Positions 1 through 10,957 of a stretch of 64,000 nucleotides of DNA are shown one piece after another. The position numbers and the translations under genes are program-made. Positions within the stretch are counted from its first letter, which is position 1; each line of letters opens with the position of its first letter. Under the pieces are notes generated by a model that was not told the origin of the DNA, did not search any database, and saw nothing but the letters and a program-made list of their open reading frames with translations. The stretch comes from Thozetella sp. PMI_491 (Eukaryota; Ascomycota; Sordariomycetes; Chaetosphaeriales; Chaetosphaeriaceae): assembly GCA_021432635.1 (NCBI GenBank), contig MU270089.1, positions 195,826 through 259,825 of the forward strand. The letters are read 5' to 3'.

Positions 1-1642
1 TCTCTTCAAGGGGGAGGAAGGGGCTAGGAGGGGAGGTGTGTAAACTCGGCAACCCACCAGCAATCTGTAAAACGTGACTTTCTTTGCAGCCAAGTACTTT
101 GGCGGAATGTGATGATTGCAATATTGTAGCTTTAAGTTCGACTCCCGTATGACTTTCCTTTTTATTTTTCCTTTTTCTTTTGCCATGCGACTTGGGCGAT
201 AACCGTTCATCCCCTTTCCCTCTCCCAACCACCTTTCTCGCGACGCGTCACGCATGATTCAGGGGCAAGTATCTTAGCCACAGAAAAAGGTTAGTTTTTT
301 AGTATTATTCTTTTTAATCTTGTCAAGCCCTAGCTCCATCGAACGGCAGGGCTGTAGCAATAAACGCAAGGGACTTTTGCTATTGATTTAGCTATAAACA
401 CATTGACTTATTTCACCTCTTGATCAGGTGCCGTGCTCCTATTTCTGTTGGTTTCCGTCTTCGCCTTCTGCACGGCACTAATAAACGTGTCGCTTGGTGT
501 TGGCGGACATGTTTGCTGCTCTCCAAAGAATCAATTCTACATCCGTATAAATCCTGCAATGGGAGCAATGGAATAATATACTACCAACATCTCGATTAGC
601 GTGCAAATGCGCAGTCTGGTTGCCATAGCGACTTTGGGTGGAGCAACTTTTTTAGCACAATCCAGCGAAATGCCAGATCCGAGCTTATCCATATTATCAA
701 GGGAGGCGCTCTGATCGATGTGAGAACAAAAGAGATAGAATGAGCATCTTCAATTGTTTCACCATACGCCTATTTCTGAGTACCTACCGAGCATTCTTCT
801 GTTCGGGGGGAGGTGCAACGAATATGCCCTCGGACGGCCACACCGCCCTATCAGCAAACAATTACTGGGCTATCCAATGTCAAGAATTCGGATACACTCT
901 TGGTTTCATCTTCATCACGTCCCAATCGTATTAAATACGGGTGCAACAGAGAGGTTTGACGAATACACTTGATACCGACAGATACAAAATTATGTGGGAG
1001 GTACGTTCAGCTCTCGACTGTAAGCACATACTCGTGAAAGAATGCCGCAGCCCGACACGATAAGTGTAAAGCTTGAACCAGATACAGTAACCTCGTGTAC
1101 TCAGCCTCAATGGGTGGCAACTATTGGATGTCATAATAACAATGTGATATCTGGCGCTCTCCACGATTCACTTCAACCTACAGTACCAGAGAGTGCATTT
1201 TGTTTTTTCTATTTGTGATAGGGAAAGTGTGAGTGTAAGTTAGCTTTATACCTGCAACTAAGAAAGATATGGGAGCAAGTGTATTGTTAGATATCAAGTT
1301 AGTAAGGGCTTTGTTCCTGCCATGTTCAAGCCATGCCCAGGCCGTAGCATACAAGTAGTATCAATGATGACGAACCTATGAGTCTAGCCCAACGGTTCTA
1401 AAAAGGTAATTGGCTTGGAATGTCTCTGCTACTTTCTTCTTTAACTTTATTATCCAAGTCGTACGAGGCCTTCACTTAGTAGTATACCTTGCTCCCAATA
1501 TTGTGCTATACATGAATTAATAAAAATGAGATAGCCTTAGTACTGCTTAATTCTATGGTAGAGGAATCAGCTCGGCTGAGGATATGAAACAAAGAGACCT
1601 ATTGGGTTGATATAATTTTACTTGTTTTTAATCAAGGACAAT
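1..1642. other. Gene-free AT-leaning stretch
   Basis: No reading frame here has a recognisable domain or a convincing exon structure. The short ORFs around 740-1164 overlap on both strands and look random. The DNA becomes AT-rich towards 1640, consistent with decayed intergenic sequence. Confidence 0.5.
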
Positions 1643-1897
1643 CTAATTACTATCAGACTCATCTTCTACCCTAGGCGTATAATTTGTCGTACCCGAGCTA
1701 TCTGTCAACCGCCAATATCTACGAGGAATATCTTTAAGATCGTCGAAACAATAGCCTTGTAATCTGTCAACAAAGGCGTTGAACTTGAAAATCTTCTTTC
1801 GGGGGGTGTTCGGTAAGCGTACGAGATCTCGTAAAGCAATAAAGCAAACAAACTGTGTAAATCCGTATCGTATATTAGTATCTTGTGTATGTCGTTC
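1643..1897 (-). pseudogene. Orphan coding scrap without a start
   Basis: A minus-strand frame of 84 codons stays open from just below a stop inside hairpin 1 down to a TAG at 1643-1645. It has no ATG but has a protein-like composition, with stretches such as RLPNTPRKKIFKFNAF and DIPRRYWRLTDSS and an acidic end. It lies directly downstream of the large unrecognised gene on the same strand, so it may be a detached 3' piece of that gene, a last exon, or a remnant of another gene. I recognise no family. No good acceptor was found that joins it to the upstream frame. Confidence 0.35.
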
Positions 1898-1924
1898 CTA
1901 AGAGCTAATAAGCTCAGGAACGAC
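1891..1924. repeat. Hairpin 1 (inverted repeat)
   Basis: GTCGTTCCT at 1891-1899 is the exact reverse complement of AGGAACGAC at 1916-1924. The stem continues inward as GAGCT/AGCTC after a two-base bulge and closes with a four-base loop. That gives 14 pairs in 34 bp, far above chance in a random stretch. Confidence 0.85.
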
Positions 1925-1935
1925 TTTTATATGCT

Positions 1936-1974
1936 CCCATTGATCAAGTAAGAAGAATCCACGTGATCAATGGG
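1936..1974. repeat. Hairpin 2 (inverted repeat)
   Basis: CCCATTGATCA at 1936-1946 pairs perfectly with TGATCAATGGG at 1964-1974 across a 17-base loop. It sits 10 bp beyond the stop codon of the large minus-strand gene, 11 bp from hairpin 1. It could shape the 3' UTR or mark the end of an inserted element. Confidence 0.85.
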
Positions 1975-1983
1975 ATCCTAATA

Positions 1984-4350
1984 CTACAGATCCTCCACAG
2001 CTCGCCAGCGCTGCGAACAGCTATTCCAACAGGGGGGTTTTGAGATATAAATCCATGTCCATTTGTTCTGAGGCTCTATGCCAAATACTTGGAATCGCAA
2101 CGCGAGGCGAAGAGCTGGATCGCTTGACTGGCAATCCTCAATATCTCCGATGAGACGATTAGGATGGGGTGTGGCCGGCTTAGAAAGATCAGCAAAGACA
2201 AGTATAGTCATCTTTGGATGTAGATCGACATCACTGGGAATCTTGACTGTGTCAGAGATGATGCTTATCCAGGCAACTCTCTTGTCTTCGGTAATTCTCA
2301 ATGGTCTCGCCCGAGAGCCGTATGTCAGAAAAGCATGAAGCTCCTGCAGAGAATTCGGTCTAGCATCTGATTTTTCGACAGCACTTTCGAACACTTCTGG
2401 TTTAGGTCGAGTGCAAGACCCACTAGCATCTTCAGGCCCTAATGCATTTTGGTCGAACCCGTAGTTGTCCGCTGCATTACTGAGAAAGGTGATGGCAGGA
2501 TGTCTCAGTATTAAGTCATCCTGGCCTGCTTGATCAGACATGCTACAGTGACCGGCAATGTTGCTCTGAGGAGACTTGATGAATACGTGTTTGGGGGCCT
2601 GGAATTTGTCTAAATGAGCCCAAGTCGTACTCTGGGAATATTCCACAGCTTCGCCGTTATTGTAGGAGAAGTTCTTTTGAATTTGTCGAAAGGTTCTTAT
2701 GCGAGCGAGATGCTGTTCATGAACTACATTCCACAGCTCAATCAACTGCCTGTAACGCACAGGATCATACTTCCCTCGATATCCGCGAGCCCCTGGGCCA
2801 GTGAGATTCTTCTTCTGAATTGCAAGGATTCCGAGGAGTTGTACAAGACCAAGGCTCATTGACCCTGCTATTTCCTCGATCTTCCGAATGTCATCGTCGT
2901 CAACAAAGCCATGGCGATATAGCCAATCTCGGGATAATGTATTGATCGTCTGCCAAGTCATTGGAGCAACTTCTCCGACTTTTTCAAGCGCCCTCTGACG
3001 GTAGAGTGCGGTATAAAACTTGTCATTTTCAAGGAATGCATTGTTGAGATTGAGGACATTTGTGAGGGCTTTGGTGAAACCAAAAACGTCCGTGACAACT
3101 CGGGATAGCGTTGCATCCCGAAGACAGGAGAGTACTGCAGGCTCAGGCGACGCAATAACCACCTTGGCGATTTTTTTGCCTTTAGAAAAGATCCATACGT
3201 AATGAGTAAGACCGCGTAAAGTAATTTCATGTTGACCGGAGAGTTCTTTGCCAAAGGCTGATATCATATCGCGCTCGACCTGGAGGCCGCACATGATCAC
3301 CACTCTCAGTGAGGTACCAATAATCAGAGCTTTGTTCAAAGCCAGTATGCGAGAACGCATGTTCGTCCCGAGTAGGAATCGAGATGGTCCGGAGCCAAAC
3401 TGTTCAAAAGAGCTTGTCCAGATCAGTGAGTTTTCCTGGGTTAGATTAATACCCTCAAGGCACCAGAATTGATGAAAGGCGTAGTCGAGGCTTATTCCTT
3501 CAAGAGGAAATTCCCTTGAGTCCATTATAACTCCGATATTTGCCCTTTGGCTACCCATAGGTGCTATAAGAGGCCTCGGGTCTCTGGCTAGTTCTAAAGC
3601 CTCGAAGTCTATGCCAACCCGTCTCTCAAAATCGAAACGACCGAGGTTATCAGTTGGCTCTTGTAAAGAACAAAGCGAAGTTACGTCGAGCTCAAGCTCT
3701 TCCATTAAGTTTTTCATAATTGAGCGATAATCCCCAGCAAATGAAGGGCGGGATGGCAGCCGCCGTTTGGGTTTCTGGGACCTGCGAAGTTGCCGCGTTT
3801 GAAGCCAAGCTCTGTGATCTGGGTCAGGAGATTCGACCAGAAGTCCGGCATGTTTGTTTCTCAATTCCACCGAAACTTGGTACCCTTGGAAAAGAGGTGG
3901 CAGGACATTTAGGCCTCCGTTCGAGTAGCGATGACCATCAGAAGATCGGCCAAATATAGCTGTCAGAGTCGAGTCGGACAAAGACTCAAATCCCCAGCAT
4001 AAAGTCGTTTCCAGCAAGTTTTGAAGAAGCTGGACATAAGATCTCCGAAAACGCTTCTTCGCCTTGTCCGACTCTATGGGCTCTTTGTCGGGTGGGATAG
4101 ACCAGAGTCGAAGGAAATTTGCGCAATGATGACCAAGCCCCAAAGCTAAGACATAATAATGTAGAGATGTCAAGTTGCCAGACCGTATGTTTAGGAGGTG
4201 CTGAACAGCAATGCGGTGGGGTGTCTGCCACGACTGACCGATATATGTACGGAGATAATTCCCGAACTTTTCTCTGTTATCGGTCACAAAATTGAGGTAG
4301 CCAGCCGTATTTGGCCAATCCCAGTCACGCTCGAATTGACTTTTCTGCAC
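1984..4350 (-). CDS. Large unrecognised protein, 5' end missing
   Basis: A single open frame of about 788 codons on the minus strand, stopping at 1984-1986. It has natural amino-acid composition and no signal peptide or membrane segment that I can see. There is a basic patch near residues 185-205 (QLRRSQKPKRRLPSRPS). I do not recognise the family. The open frame begins at a GTG, the codons just upstream contain a stop, and the first in-frame ATG is far inside (about 3717, residue 212), although the preceding 210 residues look like protein. The likeliest reading is a short 5' exon spliced to an acceptor around 4345-4365 (a TACAG or GTGCAG), with its donor lost in the AT-rich DNA upstream. A 5'-truncated gene is the alternative. 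Two hairpins lie directly beyond the stop. Confidence 0.6.
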   Translation of the reverse strand: MQKSQFERDWDWPNTAGYLNFVTDNREKFGNYLRTYIGQSWQTPHRIAVQHLLNIRSGNLTSLHYYVLALGLGHHCANFLRLWSIPPDKEPIESDKAKKRFRRSYVQLLQNLLETTLCWGFESLSDSTLTAIFGRSSDGHRYSNGGLNVLPPLFQGYQVSVELRNKHAGLLVESPDPDHRAWLQTRQLRRSQKPKRRLPSRPSFAGDYRSIMKNLMEELELDVTSLCSLQEPTDNLGRFDFERRVGIDFEALELARDPRPLIAPMGSQRANIGVIMDSREFPLEGISLDYAFHQFWCLEGINLTQENSLIWTSSFEQFGSGPSRFLLGTNMRSRILALNKALIIGTSLRVVIMCGLQVERDMISAFGKELSGQHEITLRGLTHYVWIFSKGKKIAKVVIASPEPAVLSCLRDATLSRVVTDVFGFTKALTNVLNLNNAFLENDKFYTALYRQRALEKVGEVAPMTWQTINTLSRDWLYRHGFVDDDDIRKIEEIAGSMSLGLVQLLGILAIQKKNLTGPGARGYRGKYDPVRYRQLIELWNVVHEQHLARIRTFRQIQKNFSYNNGEAVEYSQSTTWAHLDKFQAPKHVFIKSPQSNIAGHCSMSDQAGQDDLILRHPAITFLSNAADNYGFDQNALGPEDASGSCTRPKPEVFESAVEKSDARPNSLQELHAFLTYGSRARPLRITEDKRVAWISIISDTVKIPSDVDLHPKMTILVFADLSKPATPHPNRLIGDIEDCQSSDPALRLALRFQVFGIEPQNKWTWIYISKPPCWNSCSQRWRAVEDL

Positions 4351-5330
4351 TTTGCTAAGCCTGTATCATGGCCATTAGACCTAAGGACCCCCTGTGAAGG
4401 CCCTAGGGCTTTACACAACGATTATGAGGAATTAAATAATAAAGCGGCGAGGTAGGCTATAGAGTTCCCCCTAATCTCCTAACCCTTATTTTTGCCAACT
4501 GTATTGCTTTTAAGAGCCCTTAGAGCTTTTATAAATTACTAATATAAAGGCTCTAACTAGGTCAGGGGATTTAATAGGGTAAAAATATATAGATTGTTCT
4601 GTTTCTATCTTATATTTAAAGTATTTTAATATCTATAGCTCTTATTATTATTGTTGTTTTAATGGGGCAGATGTCAGTAAAACGCGTCTACATAGAAAAG
4701 ACTGATTTACTGTGTAGAAAACGCTATTTTGATGCTAAAATCGCGCTTGTGCATTAAGTGCGGCTTGGTGGCAGATGTGGAGTCAAGCATGCGCGGCGGA
4801 GTAAATAAAAGTGGTGTGTGTTGCAGATGAATCCTGTTTGATAATAGTGCTGTTTGCTTGATCTAGTCATCTCCTTGACTAGAAAGTTTAATGCGCTTTT
4901 CCCAATATAGAAACCCTGTGCTGGCACGATCACCGAGGCCGCTATTCGCTTCCGCCTTATCGCTGACAAGCAGGTAGAACGTACTGCACTGGACCTAATA
5001 CCGAGAGCTAGTAGCGTGGCTCATCACGTGCCTATGAATAAGTGACATTGTGCAGAGGCTTGAAGAACTTGTGGCGAAATTATACTGAGTTACAAGAGCT
5101 CGGGGAGGGAAGATATTGTTTATAGTTCAGACAACTTGAGATATTTCGAAAAAGAGGAGCTCGAAAAACGAAGTACACCCACATCTGTAAAGCGGACGAG
5201 AGAATAACAAAAAGCGGACGTCACGTGAGATGGCGGGGAATTTGGTGCCTAAATTATTAGGCCACAAATGACAAATCACACTTGTCCGGTAGTAATAAAA
5301 TTGCACTCGGGGACAGACTTACAACAATCC
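4351..5330. other. AT-rich intergenic DNA
   Basis: The stretch 4440-4680 is strongly AT-rich with runs of TA and no long frame, like DNA altered by C-to-T decay. I see no gene. It may hide the missing first exon of the large minus-strand gene. Confidence 0.5.
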
Positions 5331-5452
5331 GGGATCATAGCTCAGTGGTAGAGCATCCGGCGTAGGTCACGTGCCCTAAAAATTCCGATTACATGCCTAA
5401 CAACATAACAGTGCAGTCCGGCAGGTCCCCGATTCGACTTCGGGTGGTCCCT
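5331..5452 (+). tRNA. tRNA-Cys-like gene, 50-nt insertion, probably defective
   Basis: The acceptor arms GGGATCA (5331-5337) and TGGTCCC (5445-5451) pair over seven positions with one T:G. The D arm is GCTC/GAGC. The T arm is CCCGA/TCGGG with loop TTCGACT, and the variable loop is AGGTC. The discriminator base is T, which is characteristic of tRNA-Cys. The anticodon stem TCCGG/CCGGC (four pairs) is split by about 50 nt. In reading A, bases 5411-5417 form a loop with anticodon GCA (5413-5415) and the insertion (5361-5410) lies 5' of the anticodon, which is not the standard eukaryotic site. In reading B, the intron is at the usual place after position 37 and its TGC (5412-5414) once paired with the anticodon; the 5' exon loop then reads CGTAG where CTGCAG is expected, so the anticodon is lost. 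I favour a pseudogene by reading B. Confidence 0.7.
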
Positions 5453-5728
5453 ATTTTTTATTTCGATTTTTTTCTTTAGCTTATTTTGCCATGTTTTTAC
5501 TACAGGTTACTTCCATGAAACTATTGGGAGGGTCATCTTTGTGTCTGGATTATCTACTCAGCTAACAGGCTTCACCGCATTGGGTGCGGCCAAAACTGTT
5601 CGCAACTAGGCAGGTTGATGCCCTCAGCCGCATCGAACTATATTGTGACCCAATAGGAGTATCTTCCACGTAATCATGGTATTCTTTGTTGGAAATGCAT
5701 ACGCTGAGTCGCCTGCAATTTGGCACCG
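5453..5728. other. Spacer between tRNA-like gene and GMC gene
   Basis: A T-rich tract (about 5454-5480) directly follows the tRNA-like gene and fits a pol III terminator. Nothing else is recognisable before the stop codon of the GMC oxidoreductase. Confidence 0.4.
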
Positions 5729-7938
5729 TTAATTAGCCGCGACTGGATAAGGTAGTGCCAGAATCTTGGCCGCCGCATGTTCCGACACGATCATGATAGC
5801 GGCAGTTGGGTTGCTGGTAACATGCCCCGGGAAGATGGAAGCATCCACGACAAACAGGTTATCAGTCCCGTACACCTTGGTGTTGGTGTCCACGACAGCT
5901 GTGCCCCCACTGCGACCATCATCGGTGCCCATCTTGTTGGTCCCTAAATCGAGGATGGTTAGCCGCGCGTTTTACTCGAGCTCCATTGTTCTAAAGACAC
6001 ATACCAATCCAGTGGTTGGAGTTTCTCGAACCCGGGTTAGCAGGCAGCGAGTTGACAAAAGCCGAAGACGACTGGCCCGAGGTAGGCCGAACAAACGTTA
6101 GGCCCGAGACCTTGCTAAGGGCGTCACGGAGATTTTGGATTCCCTGTACAACAGCAGCCTTGTCGTTATCGTCATTGAGATACGGAGACTTGGAGACGAT
6201 GGTACGAAGCTGAGAATTGGTGGTTAGACGGCCGCGCGAGACGGAGCCTGTGCCGAGATAGTTGGTGAGGGTCATCGAAGCTACACAGTGTGACGTTAGT
6301 CATAGGTGGAATGGCTTGCGCCGGACTCTCATTTGGTGGAACGTGTGGGGCTTACTGCCGCGAGAGCCTTCGACTCGTGCCTGCCAGTGCATATGTCGAG
6401 TGATGCCATCTGCACCTGTAACCATATCCCAGAACTACCGCAAATTAGAGGGGAATTCAAAATGGCTCCGGGGTGAAAGCGCTACACACCATGGGGCCGA
6501 AATTGGGAGCACTTTGAGCAAGGATTCCGGTTCGCCCATCTGCAGTCTTCGTCAGTGGTCGTCCACACTTGAGCGACTCGAGAACCACGGATCACCTACT
6601 GAGGTATGCCTGCTTGTCACTCGCGACGGGGTTGTTGTAGGCCGCGTAAAAGTCGTAGTTTACAACATTGGGGTGAGTGATCTCGACATCAGTCTGAGTG
6701 TTTGGGTCAGCAGATGTTTCTCAACGTCGATCGGGGCCACATACGCCAACATGGTCATAGAGGTTGTACCCGACGGGGAGAGTGATCCACTGGTCGGAAG
6801 CAATCATGCCAGTATCAGCACCCTTGACGATATCTAGCTGATCCTTCGGTCCAATACCACCTGTGCCTCTGTTAGCATGGCCAACATCAGGTTGGCTGTG
6901 ATATCTCACTTCGCCAGAGCACCTTAGCCGAGCCAAAGGTTCCCGCAGAAAGAATCACGCGGCCCGTATTCGGAGTGACTGAAATGGTGCCGGAGCTACC
7001 GCCGCAGTCCACCTCGACACCGGTGGCGTGTCCACCGGTTCGGACAATCCTCTTGACACCGGCATTGGTCATTAGAGTGAAATTCTTGCGCTGGCTCGCA
7101 GTCAACAGATACGTGGCCATCGGGCCTCCTCTTTCTCCTCCCGAAAAGTAGTACGTTGTGCTTGAAGGACAAGGGTCAGCTCCTTCGACGGGAATTGGGG
7201 TGTAAGGAGCAGAGGTCAAAGGGGGTCAATCCTTACTGGCTGAAAGTCTTGTTTCGCTTGTCATTCTCCGCATTCGCATCGATCGACGTCCAGCCTGCAG
7301 ACGACAAGCCTCCACTGATTGTATTGTAGCCCTGGGGTAAATAGAGCTTGCCGTCCATCGATGGGAGCATGGTTCCGGGAATGCGGGTGAAGACCTTCTT
7401 CACCGCCTCTTGCATGTCGTCGCTCTTCCATCCTACCGGAAATGATGCCTCCCAGTCGGAGGCGGGAGGCTTCCAGTATAGTCCGGAGTTGATAGCAGCG
7501 CCGCCGCCGAGGATGCAGCCGGCAAGCTGGTCGTAGTCGGTGCAAGCGATGCCATTCCGGTCGGCCCAAATTTGGTTGCAGAGGCCCGGCACATCAAAGC
7601 GAGTGAGATTCGTGCCAGAAAGCCATGACGGGCGCATAGTCCCCCCCCATCTGCCCGAAGAGGGGGGACCTTTCTCGAGGAGCAGCACGCTGTGTCCCGC
7701 TTCGGACAGGCGGTCGGCGATCGGCATTCCTCCGGGACCAGACCCTACAACAATGTAGTCGTAAGTCTGACCGGCTGAGATGCTGCAGGAAGCATCGGTC
7801 GAGCTTTCCGCATTGGTTGATGGTGCGGCCGTGCATGCTTGGAGCCCTAGGTCGGTTAGCGATGAAGCGGGAGGAGGAATGCTGGCACTTACAGGCCGCC
7901 GCCGCGGTGGCCGTAACTACCCAGCGCCCGAAAGACAT
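5729..7938 (-). CDS. Secreted CDH-like GMC flavodehydrogenase
   Basis: Spliced model with nine exons (minus strand): 7938-7893, 7846-7237, 7160-6910, 6860-6745, 6693-6600, 6539-6490, 6434-6356, 6280-6005, 5943-5729. It gives 578 residues in frame. The start is the ATG at 7938, followed by a signal-like stretch (MSFGRWVVTATAAAAWLQA). The ADP-binding motif GSGPGG is near residue 50, and the FAD-contacting acidic end is at LLLEKG. The active-site His of NHW is near 505 and the Asn of TSNP near 552. The order and spacing match the flavin domain of fungal cellobiose dehydrogenases (CAZy AA3_1-like), which oxidise cellobiose or oligosaccharides outside the cell. There is no room for the N-terminal cytochrome domain, and no C-terminal cellulose-binding module. 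All eight introns are 46-76 bp and none needs a repair, so the gene looks intact. The substrate is inferred. Confidence 0.88.
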
Positions 7939-10900
7939 TGTGGACAACTTCAAATCGGATTACAGAAATGGCTTACCGGGCAGGAGCGAAAGGGATTTCT
8001 GGCGCTTCCAATGGCCGCATATTATAGGAAGCCCTGATGGTACCTGAGGTGCGATACCCTCACGTCCCTGAATTCATCCGGTTTCCCCTCACTTTCTCGG
8101 CGGTCCGCCAAAGCCCCTCACCACCTATCATCGCTACAAGCGCCGAGAATGGCAACCGGACGTTGCGGAGAGAGAGGGAGGCTACTATAGTAGGCGGGGG
8201 GGCAAGACTCGAGGTCACGCAGTCCGTATGCCCGAGCCTCAGACGAGAGGATGCGCCCAGCCAGCGGCACAAGAAAGACCCTCCTGTCCGCCTTTCTCCG
8301 GACCTTGGTCACTTTACAGGTTCCCAGGGGCAGACGATACCAAGACAATTTAATTAAAGAATTCTCCGTTTTTTTGACCCAGGAACGGAGCCCCGTACAG
8401 CTATATTGCGTGGTCTAATGCGGGGGCGGAGATGCGCGACAGGATACAGCCGCCCGCCCACCAGTGGGCTGCTGCTCATCCTCGGCTGAATCAGAAATGC
8501 AACAGGCAATCAAAGAACAGAGTACTACCACTGGCGGGCCAGCATCGCTGGCGCCGAAGCCGAACGGTATGCCGAAGGAAAGGAGGCACGTGTCTCTGTT
8601 GACGCTCGCCGACACATGCTCCCTCGCGCAGCAGGATGACGGGGAGATGGTTTCATTGCCATCTTTGGCTGAGCACCGGAGGATGTAACCCCCAGAGTCT
8701 CTGTTACCTTTATGAAATCTTTAGCTAAGCGAGTTTGGGCCTCAATTCAACAAGGCAAGTGGGGCTAGGGTCGCTGCAACGTTCACAATACAAATGCACG
8801 TTCTATACACACTCAACAGTTCTACGTAGAATTATGAGGACTCCGTCGCGTTTTTGCTAGGTAGCTAAGCGCACAGAATTGGTTCCTTCCCGGCCATGTC
8901 TGAGGCCAGCATCTTTATCGAAGATAGTTTCCGAAAATACCTCCCACCCTGGCAGTAACGCACAGGGCTCCGTGGTGGTCTCGTTAGTTGTTCAGCGATA
9001 GTCTTCTAGAGAACTTGTGTCAGCTTTGTGCTAGGAAATAAGGCGTGCGGTCAAGCTTCGATTCCTTCAGTGGGTTGTGGCCGGGGCCTGCCAAAAGAGT
9101 GGGAAGCCCGCTAGCTGGTATGGTAGGGCGAGCTCCTAGCGCTTCGAGGCAGAGCCTAGTGCTAGTAGACCAAAGTGGGCATTCCCGATCATTGGGCGGC
9201 GCGATAACTGCGGGTTGGCGCAATGATAGGCGGCGATTCAGCAAGGCAGCCGCTCCTGCAGATGGCCTAGTTCATCTGCCTTTAGACGAGCTATCAAGAA
9301 GTGGTGCTCTAGGCACTTCTTCTTCTTTGGTCTGCATGTATTGAGCCTGGCCTCTCACCTGATTGAGTCATTTCGGTTACTTTCCTCCTTGGCTCGAGAT
9401 ACATTCGATCAGTAGGAAGTTGGAAACCCTAGGCCGCGGTACCACATCACGTCGAGGGCGCTTCTCGTGCTTGCAAATACCACGTGACGACAACCGGCTA
9501 GGCTCGAGAAAGACGCCGAGGGGTTAAGCAGTGTAGGTTGCAAAGGGTCCATTCTCCTTGCCAACTGGGCGTTGCTCTTTGCCCATCTCCCCTTCCTCAT
9601 CTTCCTGACCGGCCTCGGCGCGCCCGGGGTTCGCATTGACAGGATATTCGGCAGCAGTCGCAATTGCGAACCTTCTCCACGCGGCGGTTGAAGTCGGCTA
9701 GAAATCGATTCTAGCGTGGGGTTGCACTACGCAGTTCACGCCGCTGCATTGGATAATAACGCCCATTATGGTGCACATGACTGCGGCGGCAAGCTACATT
9801 ATGAATCGGAGGTATAAGAAACCCAAAACTGAAGATGGCGACAACAAAAGCGACGTCGATGACGTGACTCCGCCCCGCCACTTCGCACTCGTTCGCTGGA
9901 TTGCCGCGAAGATGACGATCTGCGTGAACCGTGACGTCCGAGTCACCGCTGCGAAGGCACCTGCCCTTGCACCTCTGCTCAGCATTGCTGCTGGATTCAT
10001 GGCCTTTGTCCACTTTACTAGGTATCTACGGCACCGCCGTCTTCTCGTCGCTGCAATTTGTCGCGCTCACCGATACTCTTAGCAAGATCGTCTTCCGGTT
10101 TGGCGCGTCTGTGCTGGCCTGCCGACTGATCCTAATAGTCGAAATGTCTGGACTAGCCTCCTCACTTGAGGGCGAGGTACAGGATCAAGATCGCTCGAAA
10201 TACAGTCCTTTGTCGAAAAGAGGCCAGAGAGGTATAGATGGTGGTACCGGGTTAAATTCGACCTCATATACGTTGCGGGTCTTTAGGATGAAGTCGCACA
10301 CAGCCGGCTACCTAGAGCACTTCTCGTAGATGATTGGCGCCGGCAATGCAACGATCGGCGCCTTCCATCCCTGTTATTGTTACTAATGGGGGGAGAATGG
10401 AACCACGACTACGCTAGAAAGATGCCGGGAAGAAGAACGCCGCGTGTGGGCTGTGAAGCTCCTGCGCACAAAAGAAAGCAGCGCCGGAGGAAAAGCTCCA
10501 TTTAAAACGTAGGGCAGTAGTGTCTCACTGTGACCAGACTCGCAAATACCGGCATTCAATATCTATGCACTCTCGTATCTCAAGATACATTCACCGGGGG
10601 TAGGCTTTTCGGGAAAGTAGTGGCCACGAGGGAGAGTTGAGGCAGTCTGGGCTCTAAAGTAGCCTCTGACGGGGATGTTATGAGGATAAATTGGTCAAAG
10701 ACTACCCTGGCTATACATAAATCCCTTTAAGACCTCCATCTCTCTATCTTTTAGATAGAAGGAATTAGCGGAAGCATTTAAGATTAGGGGCTGGGGTTGG
10801 GGAGGCTTGGCCTGTCAAACTATAAAATCGAAGAGCTTTGAGGTGATGAATACATCGATTCTGATACGCCTCACATATACTAGCAGCGCAGGCATTGATT

Positions 10901-10957
10901 TCTCGTCCAGACTTTTGGATACATGTAATAAATGGGCTAGGAAATGGGAGCGCCATA
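7939..10957. other. 3 kb without a resolvable gene
   Basis: Many short overlapping ORFs lie on both strands. The only suggestive piece is on the plus strand around 9770-10290, where hydrophobic stretches occur (GIYGTAVFSSLQFVALTDTL) and another frame near 10175-10286 ends with RYRWWYRVKFDLIYVAGL before a stop. This looks like a decayed membrane-protein gene, but I could not assemble it. Elsewhere I see nothing. Confidence 0.35.

Noticed and set aside
5361-5366. Anticodon TAG (Leu) for the tRNA-like gene
   Set aside because: The body lacks the long variable arm of tRNA-Leu, position 33 would be G, and the discriminator T points to Cys.
6262-6837. 191-codon plus-strand ORF
   Set aside because: Antisense to exons and introns of the CDH-like gene and without any domain.
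9711-10329. Membrane-protein gene
   Set aside because: Hydrophobic and protein-like pieces occur in different frames, but no consistent exon chain, start or family could be assembled.
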